Shown: positions 33,372-45,073, counted from the stretch's first letter. The stretch is 64,000 nucleotides of DNA from Bufo bufo (GCF_905171765.1 NC_053395.1:188297577-188361576); one strand, 5' to 3'. Notes: generated by a model not told the origin, from the letters alone. Translations and numbers: made by a program.

Positions 33372-33830
33372 GTGCAAGGGCCTGAAAAATCAGCTGATCG
33401 AGAAGAACCAATGCAGACAATTGGTAAACTGTTACTGGAATCAGATCCTCTACAGTGGTTCCTTATGCCGTGGCTTAACATTCCTGTACCTGCAAAGGTA
33501 AATACAGTTAAACTTCAGCCAGAAGAACTACCTCATGGAGGATCCTCAGAAATCCCTGATTTCCCAGTTCTCTTGAACAGATGTCTATGGAGTCACTTCC
33601 TCTTTGGAGATTCGACCGGACTACTAAGGGACAACCGCCTGCCCGTTACAGAGAATTTCTGCAGCCGCAGCCGAGAAGAAGACTTCCAGCCCTACCTGTT
33701 CAACAATAATCCCATTTCATTACAATTTGAAGCCACAGAGCCGAGTGAGAGACTTATTACTTTGATTGTTTTGCCTTATCCTAGGGACTCTCTTGTTGTT
33801 GCAACGTTTAAGCCTTGTGCCCGGAGATAG
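33372..33830 (+). other. Unidentified 152-codon frame 3' of integrase
   Basis: Open frame starting MQGPEKSADREE, downstream of the integrase C-terminus and before the 3' LTR. I recognise no domain. It could be the C-terminal tail of pol in another frame or chance. No membrane segment or zinc motif is obvious. Confidence 0.3.
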
Positions 33831-34219
33831 ACTTTAACGTACCTGAGCCTCCGTGATGTTCCACTATTGACATTTTGCTCAGGGAACAGACTCATGGCCT
33901 GTGAGCCTCCTGTAAGTTTTATTGTTGGATTTTACTATGGACTATCCTGGTTCTTATTGTTCGCTGTGCCAGGTCAGCGCCCCAGATCACCAGTCTTGAG
34001 AGAAAACCACACCCCTTTGTCACTTATATTATGCTTTAATGTATTTCAATGTTCCTGAATATATGTATATCTGTGCCTAACCTATTTGTCTTGCAGCTAA
34101 AACAAGAGAATACAAGAATGGGGTTATGGCACTGTTCTTTATGCATGCATGCTTCTTATTTCTTTATATTTTTCAGGAGACCTCATCATGTCCTGAATGT
34201 GTCGAGGCCGACACATGTT

Positions 34220-34231
34220 AAAGAAGGAGGG
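34220..34231 (+). promoter_or_regulatory. Polypurine tract of the Gypsy element
   Basis: AAAGAAGGAGGG immediately precedes the 3' LTR, the expected position for plus-strand priming. In the 5' copy the same place reads AAAGAAGTAG (27257-27266). Confidence 0.75.
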
Positions 34232-34233
34232 TA

Positions 34234-35119
34234 TGCAGCATCCCACTGGTGTACATGGGCACTGCAAAAGTTTATTATGTCATATGTTATATCATGCTGT
34301 ATTTCATTCTTATGTGAAATTCCTGTTACCAGGCTGTCAGGTGCACTACATACAGTCCACCACTAGATGGGGATAGCACTAATATATAAATAGCTCAGTT
34401 CAGGCCTAGTTTTAGTGAGAGGAGGAGTAGGAGTTGAAGGAGTAGGAGCGCAGACGCTAGCTGTGTTAGTGGAACTCAGTTGAAGTAAAAAGGAGTGGAT
34501 AAAGTCACAAAGGACAACAGCCATTTTACCAGGCTTTAAGGACCTTTGGAATTAAGGTGAAGGATTTATTATCTTCCGGCAGCCTCACCATTATCAAGCT
34601 GGGGAACCAGGACCAGATTCAGAACTGAACACCTGTGAGTACATAACTACCTACGATAGCCTGAGACATAACTACATGTACAGCCTGTTACTGGGAGTCA
34701 CTACATTCAACCTGCATGTTTATTAGAGACTGTTTTATAACTGGATGTAAACCGTTGACAAGATCCTGGTTACAGTAAAGTTCTTAGTTGGATTCAAACC
34801 TGCCTCATTCTTCTATCTCCATACTACCACCACTCTCATAATTTTGCACCATCAAGGCGCTGGCGTCACAACATCACTTAAGTCAGGGGCCCAGCCGCAC
34901 AAGCACTCAGAAACCCAATCACCATTAAGGGCACCTCGATCACCACCTGGCTGGTGTCCCTGTAATAGAGTGTGCCCCGGAGAATTTGGTGCTGTTCTCC
35001 CCTTCACTGCACTGCTGGCCCATGGAGGCATCTGCTAACCGCGAGTAACCGATAAACTGTTACACCCGTCGGCCCACCGTGAACCTCACGTGTTGTCCCC
35101 TTCGGACCGGCACGCTGCA
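34234..35119 (+). repeat. 3' LTR (886 bp)
   Basis: Begins TGCAGCATCC and ends CACGCTGCA, giving a 6-bp TGCAGC/GCTGCA terminal inverted repeat of the usual TG..CA form. Preceded by the polypurine tract. Matches the 5' copy at about 95% by eye apart from small indels. Confidence 0.88.
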
Positions 35120-36020
35120 GATGTCTTCTAGATTTTAGAGGCACCTTATGAACCTCTTAAAAATGCTGACAATCTCCTCCAATACTCCAATGGGACAACC
35201 TCTTTAAGTGGCTGTATTTTGTAACTGGAAATTGATGTGTGCAAGTATGATGTGTGCAAGTATGAAGATATCCAGAGAAAATCTACTGTGCAAGGTCAGA
35301 GATGTGTTAAAAGGTTTTGGTCTTTTTATCATTGTTGCTGAATAGCAATCTGTAATAGCCAATGGAAGAGACTCCCACAATTACAGACCCACAAATGGAG
35401 GAGTCCACAAACCATGTACAAAAGTATTATATCTGCACATTCAGAATCCTGAAAGGACAAGTAAAGCCAGATCTGGAGAAACAGGCAAGTATTACTGAAA
35501 CAGAAATGTAAGGTGCAACATGGGGTAAGTACATCTAGAGTAATTTAACATTAATTGAAATGCCCAACTGGAGGTTCGCCTTATGGAGTTGTGTTCTTTA
35601 TAGGCAGAACTCTATTGTAGGCGTGTAGTGGAAGTTGCTGGGCTGCAGTAGGGGTGTCTTCAGAGGAGGTGTCTTCCGTATGTCTGTATGCCTGTTCCGC
35701 CAAAAAATAGTCCTATTATTGTCTGCATTACTGACAAGGATAGTACTGCTCTATTAGGTGCCAGCTGTTCCGTTCCACAAAATATGGAATGTACACGGAA
35801 GTCATCCATATTTTTTGCAGATCTCTTTTTGTGGACTGCAAAATACAAATGGTTGTGTGCCCTTAGTGGCCAGTGCGAAAACTGCATGATTTATGTTTTT
35901 TGCTTAAATATAGAAAATGACATGGAGAATTAAAAATATCATCAAGAATTCTTTAAAACTAAGTTAAACATAAAAACGTGATTTAAGCAATGTCATTTTC
36001 TGATGACACATTCCTTTTAA
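35120..36020. other. Intron with a decayed repeat end
   Basis: No gene. The stretch 35870-36020 (AAATATAGAAAATGACATGG, CATTTTCTGATGACACATTC) matches 52610-52740 and looks like the end of a dispersed TTAA-type element. Confidence 0.5.
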
Positions 36021-36044
36021 ATCTAGCATTTTGATACTTCTCGG

Positions 36045-36860
36045 CAGGAAGTCATTCAGACTTTCCTGCTATATGGTGAACCCCCACCCTCACATATACC
36101 TGACTAACAAGCGAAGCCTTTCTCGGCGAAACGCGCGTCGAGGTGCAGCTCTGGTCATACACCCTGTGTTCCCGCATATCATGGGTAATTTATGTCTTGC
36201 TTTATACATGTCTAGTATGTTATTGTAGTGTCATTGCTTACGCATACCACTCTTGTTTCACCCATATTAAGTGATGTGATTTGGCTGTCTGTATTTACGT
36301 GATGGCCACTAATGTTACCAGTGGTGGGCAAGTCTGTTATGTGTGACCTTATTGATCTTTCACATGTGTGCAATACATATGCTTATATGTTACTCTGGGC
36401 GAATCTACAGTTCTCCCATTAATATGCGGTTCTACACTTTTCCTTGTTAGTCTGGTATATGTGAGGGTGGGGCTTCACGGTCCCGTTACACGGGGCGTCC
36501 CATCCCCCTTTACCTTGTGCCTTCGTGTTATTCTATATTTATTATTTTTTGTCTTAATAAACTACATATATTTTATATGAGTGTTCTCTCATTTTTCAAT
36601 GGGGTTATTGGTTTTTCTTCTTTGGTTGGTTCCAGTATATTATACTAGACCCCAGTGTATTTTGTACACCTTATTAGAGTTTTTCTTATAGGTTGGTTTC
36701 CTGCTATATGGGACAGGAGGGAAGGGACAACCACTCTCAACATGTTATGCTCTTGGAACAGCCCCGATCAGTATAAGAGGGGACGTTTGAGGTTTAGATT
36801 GTGTAGGTGGAAAATGACAGTGGTTGACGTTAATACAGAAACTGGTCAGTAAATGTATCC
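36045..36860 (+). repeat. Probable retroelement-derived repeat with GAAACGCG motif
   Basis: Contains GCCTTTCTCGGCGAAACGCG at 36116-36135, a stem-loop followed by the GAAACGCG word typical of hammerhead-bearing Penelope-like repeats. The upstream catalytic core is degenerate. CACATATACCTGACTAACAA recurs inverted as TTAGTCTGGTATATGTGAGG at 36448. No reverse transcriptase is seen. Confidence 0.4.
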
Positions 36861-37374
36861 AGCAGTGTTACGTTCCGGTACCAGGGGTCCCACCAATCAA
36901 TCTGTTGTCACATCTATTGTGTGAACGTATTGATTAGATCCGCATCAGCTTCACCCTTGCTGAATAAAGTGAGAGATTTGGGGAGGATTGGCGCACCACT
37001 CCTGAGATCAGCTGCTTTTTTTCATTGTTCAGACTTAATGGAGCCGCTCTGATGTACAGTAAGTGCCTGTGAGATTAGCATCAGCTGAAACAAATGAGCA
37101 ATTTAAAGATGTTTAATGTCAGCGCAGATTGATGATTCATAGGGTGCACTGTCAATGAGCAGGAAACTGGAGCCACGCCATTAGGAAGACTAATATACCG
37201 CCAGTCCATTCTCCAGACTTTATCTGGCTCGACAACATATAGCGAGATATATAACTATGATAATGCGTGTAGATTTTAACACTCACAGATCATATAAACA
37301 GTTTGCTAGAGCACAATAGTCTCTAAGTATTTCACGTCCTCAACAAAGTAATTTTAATGTATGTATGCTTTAGC

Positions 37375-38652
37375 CCCTTAAGGACTCAGCCCTATTTCAC
37401 CTTAAGGACCAGGCCATTTTTTGCAAATCTGACCAGTGTCACTTTAAGTGGTGATAACTTTAAAACGCTTTGACTTATCCAGGCCATTCTGAGATAGTTT
37501 TTTCATCACATATTGTACTTCATGAAACTGGTAAAATCAAGTCAAAAAAATTAATTTTTTATTATAAAAAAATACCAAATCTTGAAATTTTTCTGAAATT
37601 TTCAAAAACCCAATTTTTAGGGACCAGTTCAGGTCTGAAGTCACTTTACAAGGCTTACATAATAGAAACCACCCAGAAATGACCCCATTCTATAAACTAC
37701 ACACCTCAAGCTATTCAAAACTGATTTTACAAACTTTGTTAACCCTTTAGGTGTTCCACAAGAATTAATGGAAATAGAGATACAGTTTAAAAATTTCACT
37801 TTTTTGGCAGATTTTCCATTTTAATAATTTTTTTCCAGTTACAAAGCAAGGGTTAACGGCCAAACAAAACTCAATATTTATGGCCCTGATTTTGTAGTTT
37901 ACAGAAACACCCCATATGTGGTCGTAAACCGCTGTACGGGCACACGGCAGGGCGCAGAAAGAAAGGAATGCCATACGGTTTTTGGAAGGCAGATTTTGCT
38001 GGACTGCTTTTTTTGACACCATGTCCCATTTGAAGCCCCCCTGATGCACCCCTAGAGTAGAAACTCCAAAAAAGTGGCCACATTTTAGAAACTACGGGAT
38101 AGGGTGGCAGTATTGTTGGTACTAGTTTAGGGTACATATGATTTTTGGTTGCTTTATATTACACTTTTTGTGAGGCAAGATAACATGAAATAGCTGTTTT
38201 GGCACCGTTTTTATTTTTTGTTATTTACAACATTCATCTGACAGGTTAGATCATGTGATATTTTTATAGACCAGGTTGTCACGGATGCGGCGATACCTAA
38301 TATGTATACTTTTTTTGTTATTTATGTAAGTTTTACACAATGATTTCATTTTTGAAGCAAAAAAAATAATGTTTTAGTGTTTTCATAGTCTGAGAGCCAT
38401 AATTGTTTCAGTTTTTGGGCGATTACCTTGGGTAGGGTATGATTTTTGCGGGAAGAGATGACGGTTTTATTGGCACTATTTTGGGGTGTGTGTGACTTTT
38501 TGATCGCTTGCTATTACATTTTTTGTGATGTAAGGTGACAAAAAATGGTTTATTTAGCACAGTTTTTATTTTGCATTTTTTACGGTGTTCATCTGAGGGG
38601 TTAGGTCATGTGATATTTTTATAGAGCCGGTCGATACGGACGCGGCGATACC
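37375..38652 (+). mobile_element. Second copy of the left-edge transposon, 3'-truncated
   Basis: Starts GCCCCTTAAGGACTCAGCCC and contains one ~395-bp module (CAAAACTGATTTTACAAAC through GATGCACCCCTAGAGTAGAA) and two ~350-bp modules (38217 and 38577). It ends abruptly after GGACGCGGCGATACC. The hairpin chain and right terminus seen at 3270-4468 are missing. Confidence 0.85.
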
Positions 38653-39264
38653 AGACTCCCTGAGTCTTTTTTTATCAGTTCTAGCAATCTTGCTAAATGA
38701 CCACAGGCATGCAAACTCTCAATAGACTGCGGGGTGCAGTCCTAAATTGGATGACCAGTCTGTCTCAGAAGTGTGGTGGGCGCCAGAAGTAATCAACCCT
38801 AACCACAAGCAGCAAAGTACAAAGCTATAAGTGTGCGTTACCTTTATTGTCTCAGTCTAAACATGGTCTTTATGTTCCTCCACCTTCTGCAGTAATTCAA
38901 TGCTTCCTTCTCTCAGAGATTAATCCTTACAAGAGTTGCTTTTCTGGCAGCTTTCTACTTTCAGGAATGGTGTTTTATTGGAGAATAAAATCTGTAGGCC
39001 TACTTGGCTGCAGCAAACACCAAACAATTATTTTCTCTAGCTTGCTCACTAGCAGACTCATTACAACTACACTAAGAACTGCCAGTTTGACTATTTCCTA
39101 CCTATACATAGCCTTTTTGGGATACATAGTGCACAGTTCACTGTTAGTATAGCAGTAGCCTTTTTTAAAGTAGTAAACCTGAGTACTAACCCTTTAGCAG
39201 TGAATCATAACATTAACCCCTTTTGGCAGTGATACAGTGGTTACTGCAATGTTAGCAGTACTCA
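38653..39264. other. Intron, no gene
   Basis: Sequence between two transposons inside the 24-kb MYO3B intron. No supported feature. Confidence 0.4.
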
Positions 39265-39266
39265 TA

Positions 39267-40829
39267 CACTGTGTGCAGAATTATTAGGCAAATGAGTATT
39301 TTGACCACATCATCCTCTTTATGCATGTTGTCTTACTCCAAGCTGTATAGGCTCGAAAGCCTACTACCAATTAAGCATATTAGGTGATGTGCATCTCTGT
39401 AATGAGAAGGGGTGTGGTCTAATGACATCAACACCCTATATTAGGTGTGCATAATTATTAGGCAACTTCCTTTCCTTTGGCAAAATGGGTCAAAAGAAGG
39501 ACTTGACAGGCTCAGAAAAGTCAAAAATAGTGAGAAATCTTGCAGAGGGATGCAGCACTCTTAAAATTGCAAAGCTTCTGAAGCATGATCATCGAACAAT
39601 CAAGCGTTTCATTCAAAATAGTCAACAGGGTCGCAAGAAGCGTGTGGAAAAAATAAGGCGCAAAATAACTGCCCATGAACTGAGAAAAGTCAAGCGTGCA
39701 GCTGCCAAGATGCCACTTGCCACCAGTTTGGCCATATTTCAGAGCTGCAACATCACTGGAGTGCCCAAAAGCACAAGGTGTGCAATACTCAGAGACATGG
39801 CCAAGGTAAGAAAGGCTGAAAGACGACCACCACTGAACAAGACACACAAGCTGAAACGTCAAGACTGGGCCAAGAAATATCTCAAGACTGATTTTTCTAA
39901 GGTTTTATGGACTGATGAAATGAGAGTGAGTCTTGATGGGCCAGATGGATGGGCCCGTGGCTGGATTGGTAAAGGGCAGAGAGCTCCAGTCCGACTCAGA
40001 CGCCAGCAAGGTGGAGGTGGAGTACTGGTTTGGGCTGGTATTATCAAAGATGAGCTTGTGGGGCCTTTTCGGGTTGAGGATGGAGTCAAGCTCAACTCCC
40101 AGTCCTACTGCCAGTTTCTGGAAGACACCTTCTTCAAGCAGTGGTACAGGAAGAAGTCTGCATCCTTCAAGAAAAACATGATTTTCATGCAGGACAATGC
40201 TCCATCACACGCGTCCAAGTACTCCACAGCGTGGCTGGCAAGAAAGGGTATAAAAGAAGAAAATCTAATGACATGGCCTCCTTGTTCACCTGATCTGAAC
40301 CCCATTGAGAACCTGTGGTCCATCATCAAATGTGAGATTTACAAGGAGGGAAAACAGTACACCTCTCTGAATAGTGTCTGGGAGGCTGTGGTTGCTGCTG
40401 CACACAATGTTGATGGTGAACAGATCAAAACACTGACAGAATCCATGGATGGCAGGCTTTTGAGTGTCCTTGCAAAGAAAGATGGCTATATTGGTCACTG
40501 ATTTGTTTTTGTTTTGTTTTTGAATGTCAGAAATGTATATTTGTGAATGTTGAGATGTTAAATTGGTTTCACTGGTAAAAATAAATAATTGAAATGGGTA
40601 TATATTTGTTTTTTGTTAAGTTGCCTAATAATTATGCACAGTAATAGTCACCTGCACACACAGATATCCCCCTAAAATAGCTAAAACTAAAAACAAACTA
40701 AAAACTACTTCCAAAAATATTCAGCTTTGATATTAATGAGTTTTTTGGGTTCATTGAGAACATGGTTGTTGTTCAATAATAAAATTAATCCTCAAAAATA
40801 CAACTTGCCTAATAATTCTGCACTCCCTG
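39267..40829 (+). mobile_element. DD37E Tc1-like transposon, intact copy
   Basis: Flanked by TA at 39265-39266 and 40830-40831. Termini CACTGTGTGCAGAATTATTA and TAATAATTCTGCACTCCCTG are inverted repeats. Each end has two copies of a GTGCA(G/T)AATTATTAGGCAA motif: 39273-39291 and 39447-39466 on the left, 40620-40639 and 40804-40823 on the right. This is the IR/DR arrangement known from some Tc1 elements such as Sleeping Beauty. One uninterrupted transposase lies between them. It matches 49619-51179 at about 99% by eye. Confidence 0.96.
39485..40501 (+). CDS. Tc1-like DD37E transposase, intact
   Basis: 338-codon open frame for a cut-and-paste DNA transposase acting at the element's terminal repeats. 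ATG 39485 follows the inner left repeat by 18 bp, and no nearer upstream ATG is in frame. The N-terminus (residues ~1-110) has paired helix-turn-helix segments (STLKIAKLLKHDHRTIKRFI; GVPKSTRCAILRDM) with the basic patch GRKKRVEK between them. The catalytic triad is Asp in LWTDEMRVS, Asp in FMQDNAPSH and Glu in NPIENLW, with 37 residues between the second Asp and the Glu. That spacing is the DD37E type (the TRT/Traveler group in vertebrates), not DD34E. No stop, frameshift or missing catalytic residue is seen; activity is inferred only from intactness. Confidence 0.95.
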   Translation: MGQKKDLTGSEKSKIVRNLAEGCSTLKIAKLLKHDHRTIKRFIQNSQQGRKKRVEKIRRKITAHELRKVKRAAAKMPLATSLAIFQSCNITGVPKSTRCAILRDMAKVRKAERRPPLNKTHKLKRQDWAKKYLKTDFSKVLWTDEMRVSLDGPDGWARGWIGKGQRAPVRLRRQQGGGGVLVWAGIIKDELVGPFRVEDGVKLNSQSYCQFLEDTFFKQWYRKKSASFKKNMIFMQDNAPSHASKYSTAWLARKGIKEENLMTWPPCSPDLNPIENLWSIIKCEIYKEGKQYTSLNSVWEAVVAAAHNVDGEQIKTLTESMDGRLLSVLAKKDGYIGH

Positions 40830-40831
40830 TA

Positions 40832-41538
40832 AATGATACCAACATGGTACCTTTTCATACTTACTATTTTTCTTGCAAGCTATCTATCTACTGCTCTGCC
40901 ACAAACCAGACGTAATAAGCCACAGTAGCTACCTCCCTGGTGATGGTTTGCTGCTTTGTCAATGATGGTCTATCGTATAAGTCCTTGATGATCTACAGGC
41001 AAAATATTTATTGTCACTAGATCACCAAAGACTGAACAATAGACCATCAGTGACACAGCAGTAAACCTTAAGCAGGAAAGATGCTGGAGATGCTTGGTCT
41101 AAGTAAATGAAGCAAGCAATGTAACATGAATGTATCCATAGACCTATATAACCTACTGTCAATGTTTCAAGTTGATATGATAGCAGGCTTGTGGTCTTGT
41201 CTTCTTGGCATATATTAGGTCTCGTGTTTCCAGCAATATAGTCTCTGAATACCACAGACTACCTGCACAGTTTTGTTAACCAGTTCAAGTCCATTTTGTC
41301 TTGAAATTCCAACAAATGTCCTTACTTTAAGATCCTTTAAGTCAATGCTAAATTGCATATACAGCAAACAAGGAGCCCACATGACATAAATTTAAGATGG
41401 CCACAGAAGTTGGGTGAGTTTTCTAGAGAAAGTTTTTTGAATCATGTTAAATTTTGTACATTTACATTGCTTAACATGGATTTTTCTTGGACAAAACTTA
41501 AGAAAACACTTACAGTACCAGCCATTTACCAAACTGAG
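40832..41538. other. Intron, no gene
   Basis: A short inverted pair, TTTGTCAATGATGGTCTAT and ATAGACCATCAGTGACA, lies at 40957-41056, a small foldback of about 100 bp. Nothing coding is supported. Confidence 0.45.
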
Positions 41539-41705
41539 CAGTGCCGGACTAAAGTCCCTTGGCCCCACCAAATCAAATGATCCAGTGGGCCCAACCTCTG
41601 AACCTATAGGAACTTAAGGGCCCTGTTTTGCTAGGGATCCATTACTGTCAGAGCTTGGGCCCACTGGAGGATCCTCTGGTACTCTGGTGGGCCAGTCCGA
41701 CACTG
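41539..41705. mobile_element. Short hAT-like MITE
   Basis: CAGTGCCGGACTAAAGTCC to CCAGTCCGACACTG, inverted termini of the CAGTG type. Flanks AAACTGAG and AAATTGAC are a plausible diverged 8-bp duplication. Related to 23684-23925. Confidence 0.7.
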
Positions 41706-42099
41706 AAATTGACTAAGATTCTGAAGGTTCTAAAGGTTCATATCAGAGGAGCAGATTTCCATTAATTTGAACTAAGATCTACTACTTGGCCACCAGTGGT
41801 CTATGGCCAGCGTAACAATAGGAATTTTCTAAGTACCGTCACAACCTGGACAATATGTGTACCTGTCCAGTAATCTCCTGGGTACCTCTCCTGTAAAGGT
41901 CTGATGACTCCCATTGTAAGAGTAACCATACACATGAGATTGATATCAGCTGTAGATTGTATAGAAGCTGGACTTTAACATACCCAATCCAATGGGAGAT
42001 AAGCTGCCATCAGAGAAGTTCAGCAGTGGCCTACTCCATTCTCCCCAAACCAAATTAGCATTTGTCTAGAGAGGTTGGGAGGATTTGTCTAGAGAGGTT

Positions 42100-42357
42100 G
42101 AGCATTCAGCCAACAGCTAAAGTGTGTGGTCAGCTTATGATATGATGCTCCAGCTTCCATAAAAAAGGTTAAAGCATGATGACTACTGATGGATTGCAAG
42201 GTGGTTGTAACCATGGAAACTAGCAGTGTATAACGTGATGGAAAAATGAATCCAGCCAGCAAAGGAAGCAACATGGACAATCACAATACATTAGTAAGTG
42301 CCTTGTATTAACTTTCTCTATATAATAAACGCTATTTGCTGAAGTGACACAACCCCT
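42100..42357 (-). repeat. Dispersed repeat, opposite-strand match to 18906-19040
   Basis: AACCATGGAAACTAGCAGTG and ATTAGTAAGTGCC match the earlier copy on the other strand. The right edge reads CACAACCCCTTTAA, suggesting a TTAA-type element end at 42358. Confidence 0.6.
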
Positions 42358-43253
42358 TTAAGGGTCATCAATGTAAGCAACACTGAATGAAATGTGCACC
42401 CTAAAAGATGTCTTAAGCTTCTAACAGAAGGACAGAACTGAGCATGTGGGACCGCCTTAGTGAGGTGGACAGAGAATAAGGGAAAAAAACAAACAGCAGG
42501 TGTTGCTATACAGGTGCATTTTTGAATGTAGAATATTTTTCATAGGACAACCCCTTTAACTCTACATAATAGGGTGTTATCTAGGCAGCTGAGTTCCTTT
42601 TCACTACTTGGATTTAGCCTCTATGTATAATGTACTTATTGAGGGTTATCCCACTCTATGAGCTAGAATAGAGTACCACTCTAATGTCTGAGCAGGCCCC
42701 GTTCTGGCAGACTTGAACCATCTTTGTATTTCTCTGGCTGTCCGTGGCTTCAGCCTGCAAAATCAGTAGTATGTGTGGGGCACCTGGAGCAGGATCAGGG
42801 GCGACCATAACCCTGGAAGCCACAATTGAAAGGAGTTGTCTCTCAAAAGACACCCCTTAATAAATCTCATCTTTTGTTTTATCTGTGAAAGTGTGGCCAA
42901 AACTTAAAAACTTTAAGAAATACTAATTGCCCTCCTGGTCATAAAGTAATCAGCACCATAAAAAGTAAAGCAAGTGACAGCAATTACTTCTCGGGACTGT
43001 CTGGCATCTCTGTCTTAACGAGAATCCCAATATGCTTTTAAGGTTGTGCTTTTTCACAGCTCATTAGTGAATGGGATATATAATCAATGCTGTACTAAAG
43101 CAAAGGAAAGAAAACTGCTACACAGACGATGAGTTGCTGCTTACAATTATCAGAAGGAGACAATACATAGCATTGTATAAACATGCTGCACATCAAAGAA
43201 ATGATATTCACCAGATAGACACATTATTTTATCTTAATAGTATAGCACCAGCA
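42358..43253. other. Intron with fragmentary repeats
   Basis: GAACTGAGCATGTGGGACCG (42435) resembles GAAACTGAGCATGTGCGGCC (44529), indicating a shared dispersed repeat; GACAACCCCTTTAA at 42546 is another TTAA-type terminus. No gene. Confidence 0.45.
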
Positions 43254-43255
43254 TA

Positions 43256-43653
43256 GGCCTCATGCACACGACCGTTGTGTGCATCCGCGGCCGTTGTTCC
43301 GTTTTCCATTTTTTTCCACGGACCCATTGACTTTCAATGGGTCCGTGGAAAAATCGGAAAATGCACCGTTTGGTATCCGCGTCCGTGATCCGTGAAAAAA
43401 ATATGTCAATGGGTCTGTGAAAAATCACGGATGCACACAATATTGTCATCCGCGTCCGTGATCCGTGTCCGTGATCCGTGTCCGTTTTTTCCTATCATTT
43501 CAAAGGCAAACTTGACTTAGATTTATTTTTTCATTTTTCATGTCCGTGGATCCTCCAAAAATCAAGAAGGACCCACGGAAGAAAATAACGGATCACGGAA
43601 CAACGGAAACCATTTTTGCGGACCGCAAAAAAAAAGTCTGTGTGCATGAGGCC
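43256..43653. mobile_element. Harbinger-like MITE
   Basis: GGCCTCATGCACACGAC and CTGTGTGCATGAGGCC are terminal inverted repeats. ATA flanks both sides (3-bp target duplication, as in PIF/Harbinger). Interior words GATCCGTG and CAATGGGTCCGTGGAAAA occur in both orientations. Confidence 0.85.
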
Positions 43654-44056
43654 ATAGTCTGAAGTGTCACTCCGCTAACATCCAAGATACGGTGACGATG
43701 AAGAGGTTCCAATCTCCTCGACCACCCAGGAATACCTATCAATCCAGCTGGTAGATCACCACCCAAGCCTGCACTCCATCCCCAACGTAGCAGTGTTAGG
43801 GTCTCCACTGATCAGCAAGATGATAATGAGGACTAAATGCAGTAACACTTGGGATAGTCAAAGAGTTTTAAAGGGGTATTCTGCTTATATCAAGTTATCC
43901 CCTACCAAATGGACTTCCACTGATCACAAGAAATGAATGGAGTGACAGGTCAACTATGCATCATGTCATTCTATTCATTCTCTATGGATCTACCAGACAA
44001 TGCCAAGTACAGCACCAGTTACCCACTAATGTAAAAAATTAAAATGAGACCTCACA
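43654..44056. other. Intron, no gene
   Basis: No supported feature between the Harbinger-like MITE and the truncated Tc1 element. Confidence 0.4.
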
Positions 44057-44058
44057 TA

Positions 44059-44431
44059 CACTGACCAAAAATATAAACGCAACACTTTCGGTTTTTCTCC
44101 CATTTTGCATGAGCTGAACTCAAAGATCTAAAACATTTTCTACATACACAAAAGACCCATTACTCTGAAATATTGTTCACAAATCTGTCTAACTCTGTGT
44201 TAGTGAGCACTTCTCCTTTGCCGAGATAATCCATCCCACCTCACAGGTATGGCATATCTAGGTGCTGATTAGACAGCATGAATATTGCACAGGTGTGCCT
44301 TAGACTGCCCACAATAAAAGGCCACTCTGAAATGTGCAGTTTGATCACACAGCACAATGCCACAGATGTCGCAACGTTTGAGGGAGCGTGCAATTGGCAT
44401 GCTGACTGCAGGAATGTCTACCAGAGCTGTT
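44059..44431 (+). mobile_element. Tc1 element, 5' fragment
   Basis: Preceded by TA; begins CACTGACCAAAAATATAAAC and GCAACACTTTCGGTTTTTC, a Tc1 terminus widespread in fish and frogs. It includes the start of a transposase (ATG 44357, MPQMSQRLRERAIGML..GMSTRAVAR) and stops abruptly after about 25 codons; the remainder and the right terminus are missing. Confidence 0.85.
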
Positions 44432-44930
44432 GCCCGTGCAGGAGCGTATTTTCTGCTGCTACTCAGGGGGCGTGTCCATTCTGCTGCAGTTCTCTCCCTG
44501 TTACAGCTCAGGAGGCAGTTGAAAGATGAAACTGAGCATGTGCGGCCATCTCAGTGAGCAGGACACAGAAATAAGAAAAAAAACTAACAAAAGGTGAATG
44601 TGTCACTAAAACTGTTTTCTGCTTGCTAAAACTGGATAGCTACACATATCCTACTTTTCTAATCTGTTTTTCTGTAGAATTTTTATTTTATTTCCTAAAC
44701 ATGATTATGGGGGCGACCATCTTGCCTGAGCTGTTCTTAACAGCATTTGTTTTTCACAGTTCTGATAGATATAGACATCATATGTCAGGTAGTCACTAGT
44801 ATCACTCAATTATAATGTTTGGCCGAGGTGGCAATCTTACATGATGGGAGATGGAGGAGACTGGTACCTCTTCACTGACACCGTATCTTGGATGCTGGTA
44901 CAATAGTTGCTGTATTACATATAGATATAG
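44432..44930. other. Intron, repeat-derived, no gene
   Basis: GGGGGCGACCATCTTGCCTG with AGCTGTTCTTAACAGCATTT (44709-44748) recurs diverged at 52267-52306. No boundaries can be drawn. Confidence 0.45.
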
Positions 44931-44938
44931 CCACTTAC

Positions 44939-45073
44939 CTCCAGAACGAGCCAGAGTTGTCCACCAACATACTGATCGGCTTTGTAATACATCCCATAAA
45001 ACATTACAACGTTTGGGTGATTTGAAAGTGACTTCAGAATATTATACTCTGCCTCGATCTCCTCATCAACATC
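44939..45073 (-). CDS. MYO3B: MYO3B kinase-domain exon with alpha-C glutamate
   Basis: 135-bp internal exon (45 codons, phase 0) on the minus strand. The acceptor is TCCTTTAG and the donor GAG/GTAAGT. The peptide starts [20 protein letters not shown] and ends GGQLWLVLE. The EIEAEYN stretch carries the alpha-C helix glutamate that pairs with the ATP-binding lysine, and WLVLE leads into the hinge. It fits directly after the ILDPIS end of the 53134-53314 exon and before LCDGG at 20892. [10 protein letters not shown] favours MYO3B. The open frame is too short and unconventional to be found by an ATG-based scan, so it is easy to overlook. Confidence 0.93.

Larger units (their letters stand above)
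27214..35119 (+). mobile_element. Ty3/Gypsy LTR retrotransposon, decayed, gag lost
   Basis: Two LTR copies enclose pol-like remains in the order protease, reverse transcriptase, RNase H, integrase, the Ty3/Gypsy (metavirus) order. Gag, with its zinc knuckle, and the DTG part of the protease are not found between the leader and 28.8 kb. Pol has several stops and frameshifts. A TTAA MITE and an hAT element are nested in it. It lies in the opposite orientation to MYO3B inside that gene's 24-kb intron. No envelope gene is recognised. No flanking target duplication is found, partly because the left boundary is abnormal. Confidence 0.9.

Noticed and set aside
33372..33830. Possible envelope or accessory gene of the Gypsy element
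   Set aside because: No signal peptide, membrane segment or other motif; kept only as an unidentified frame.
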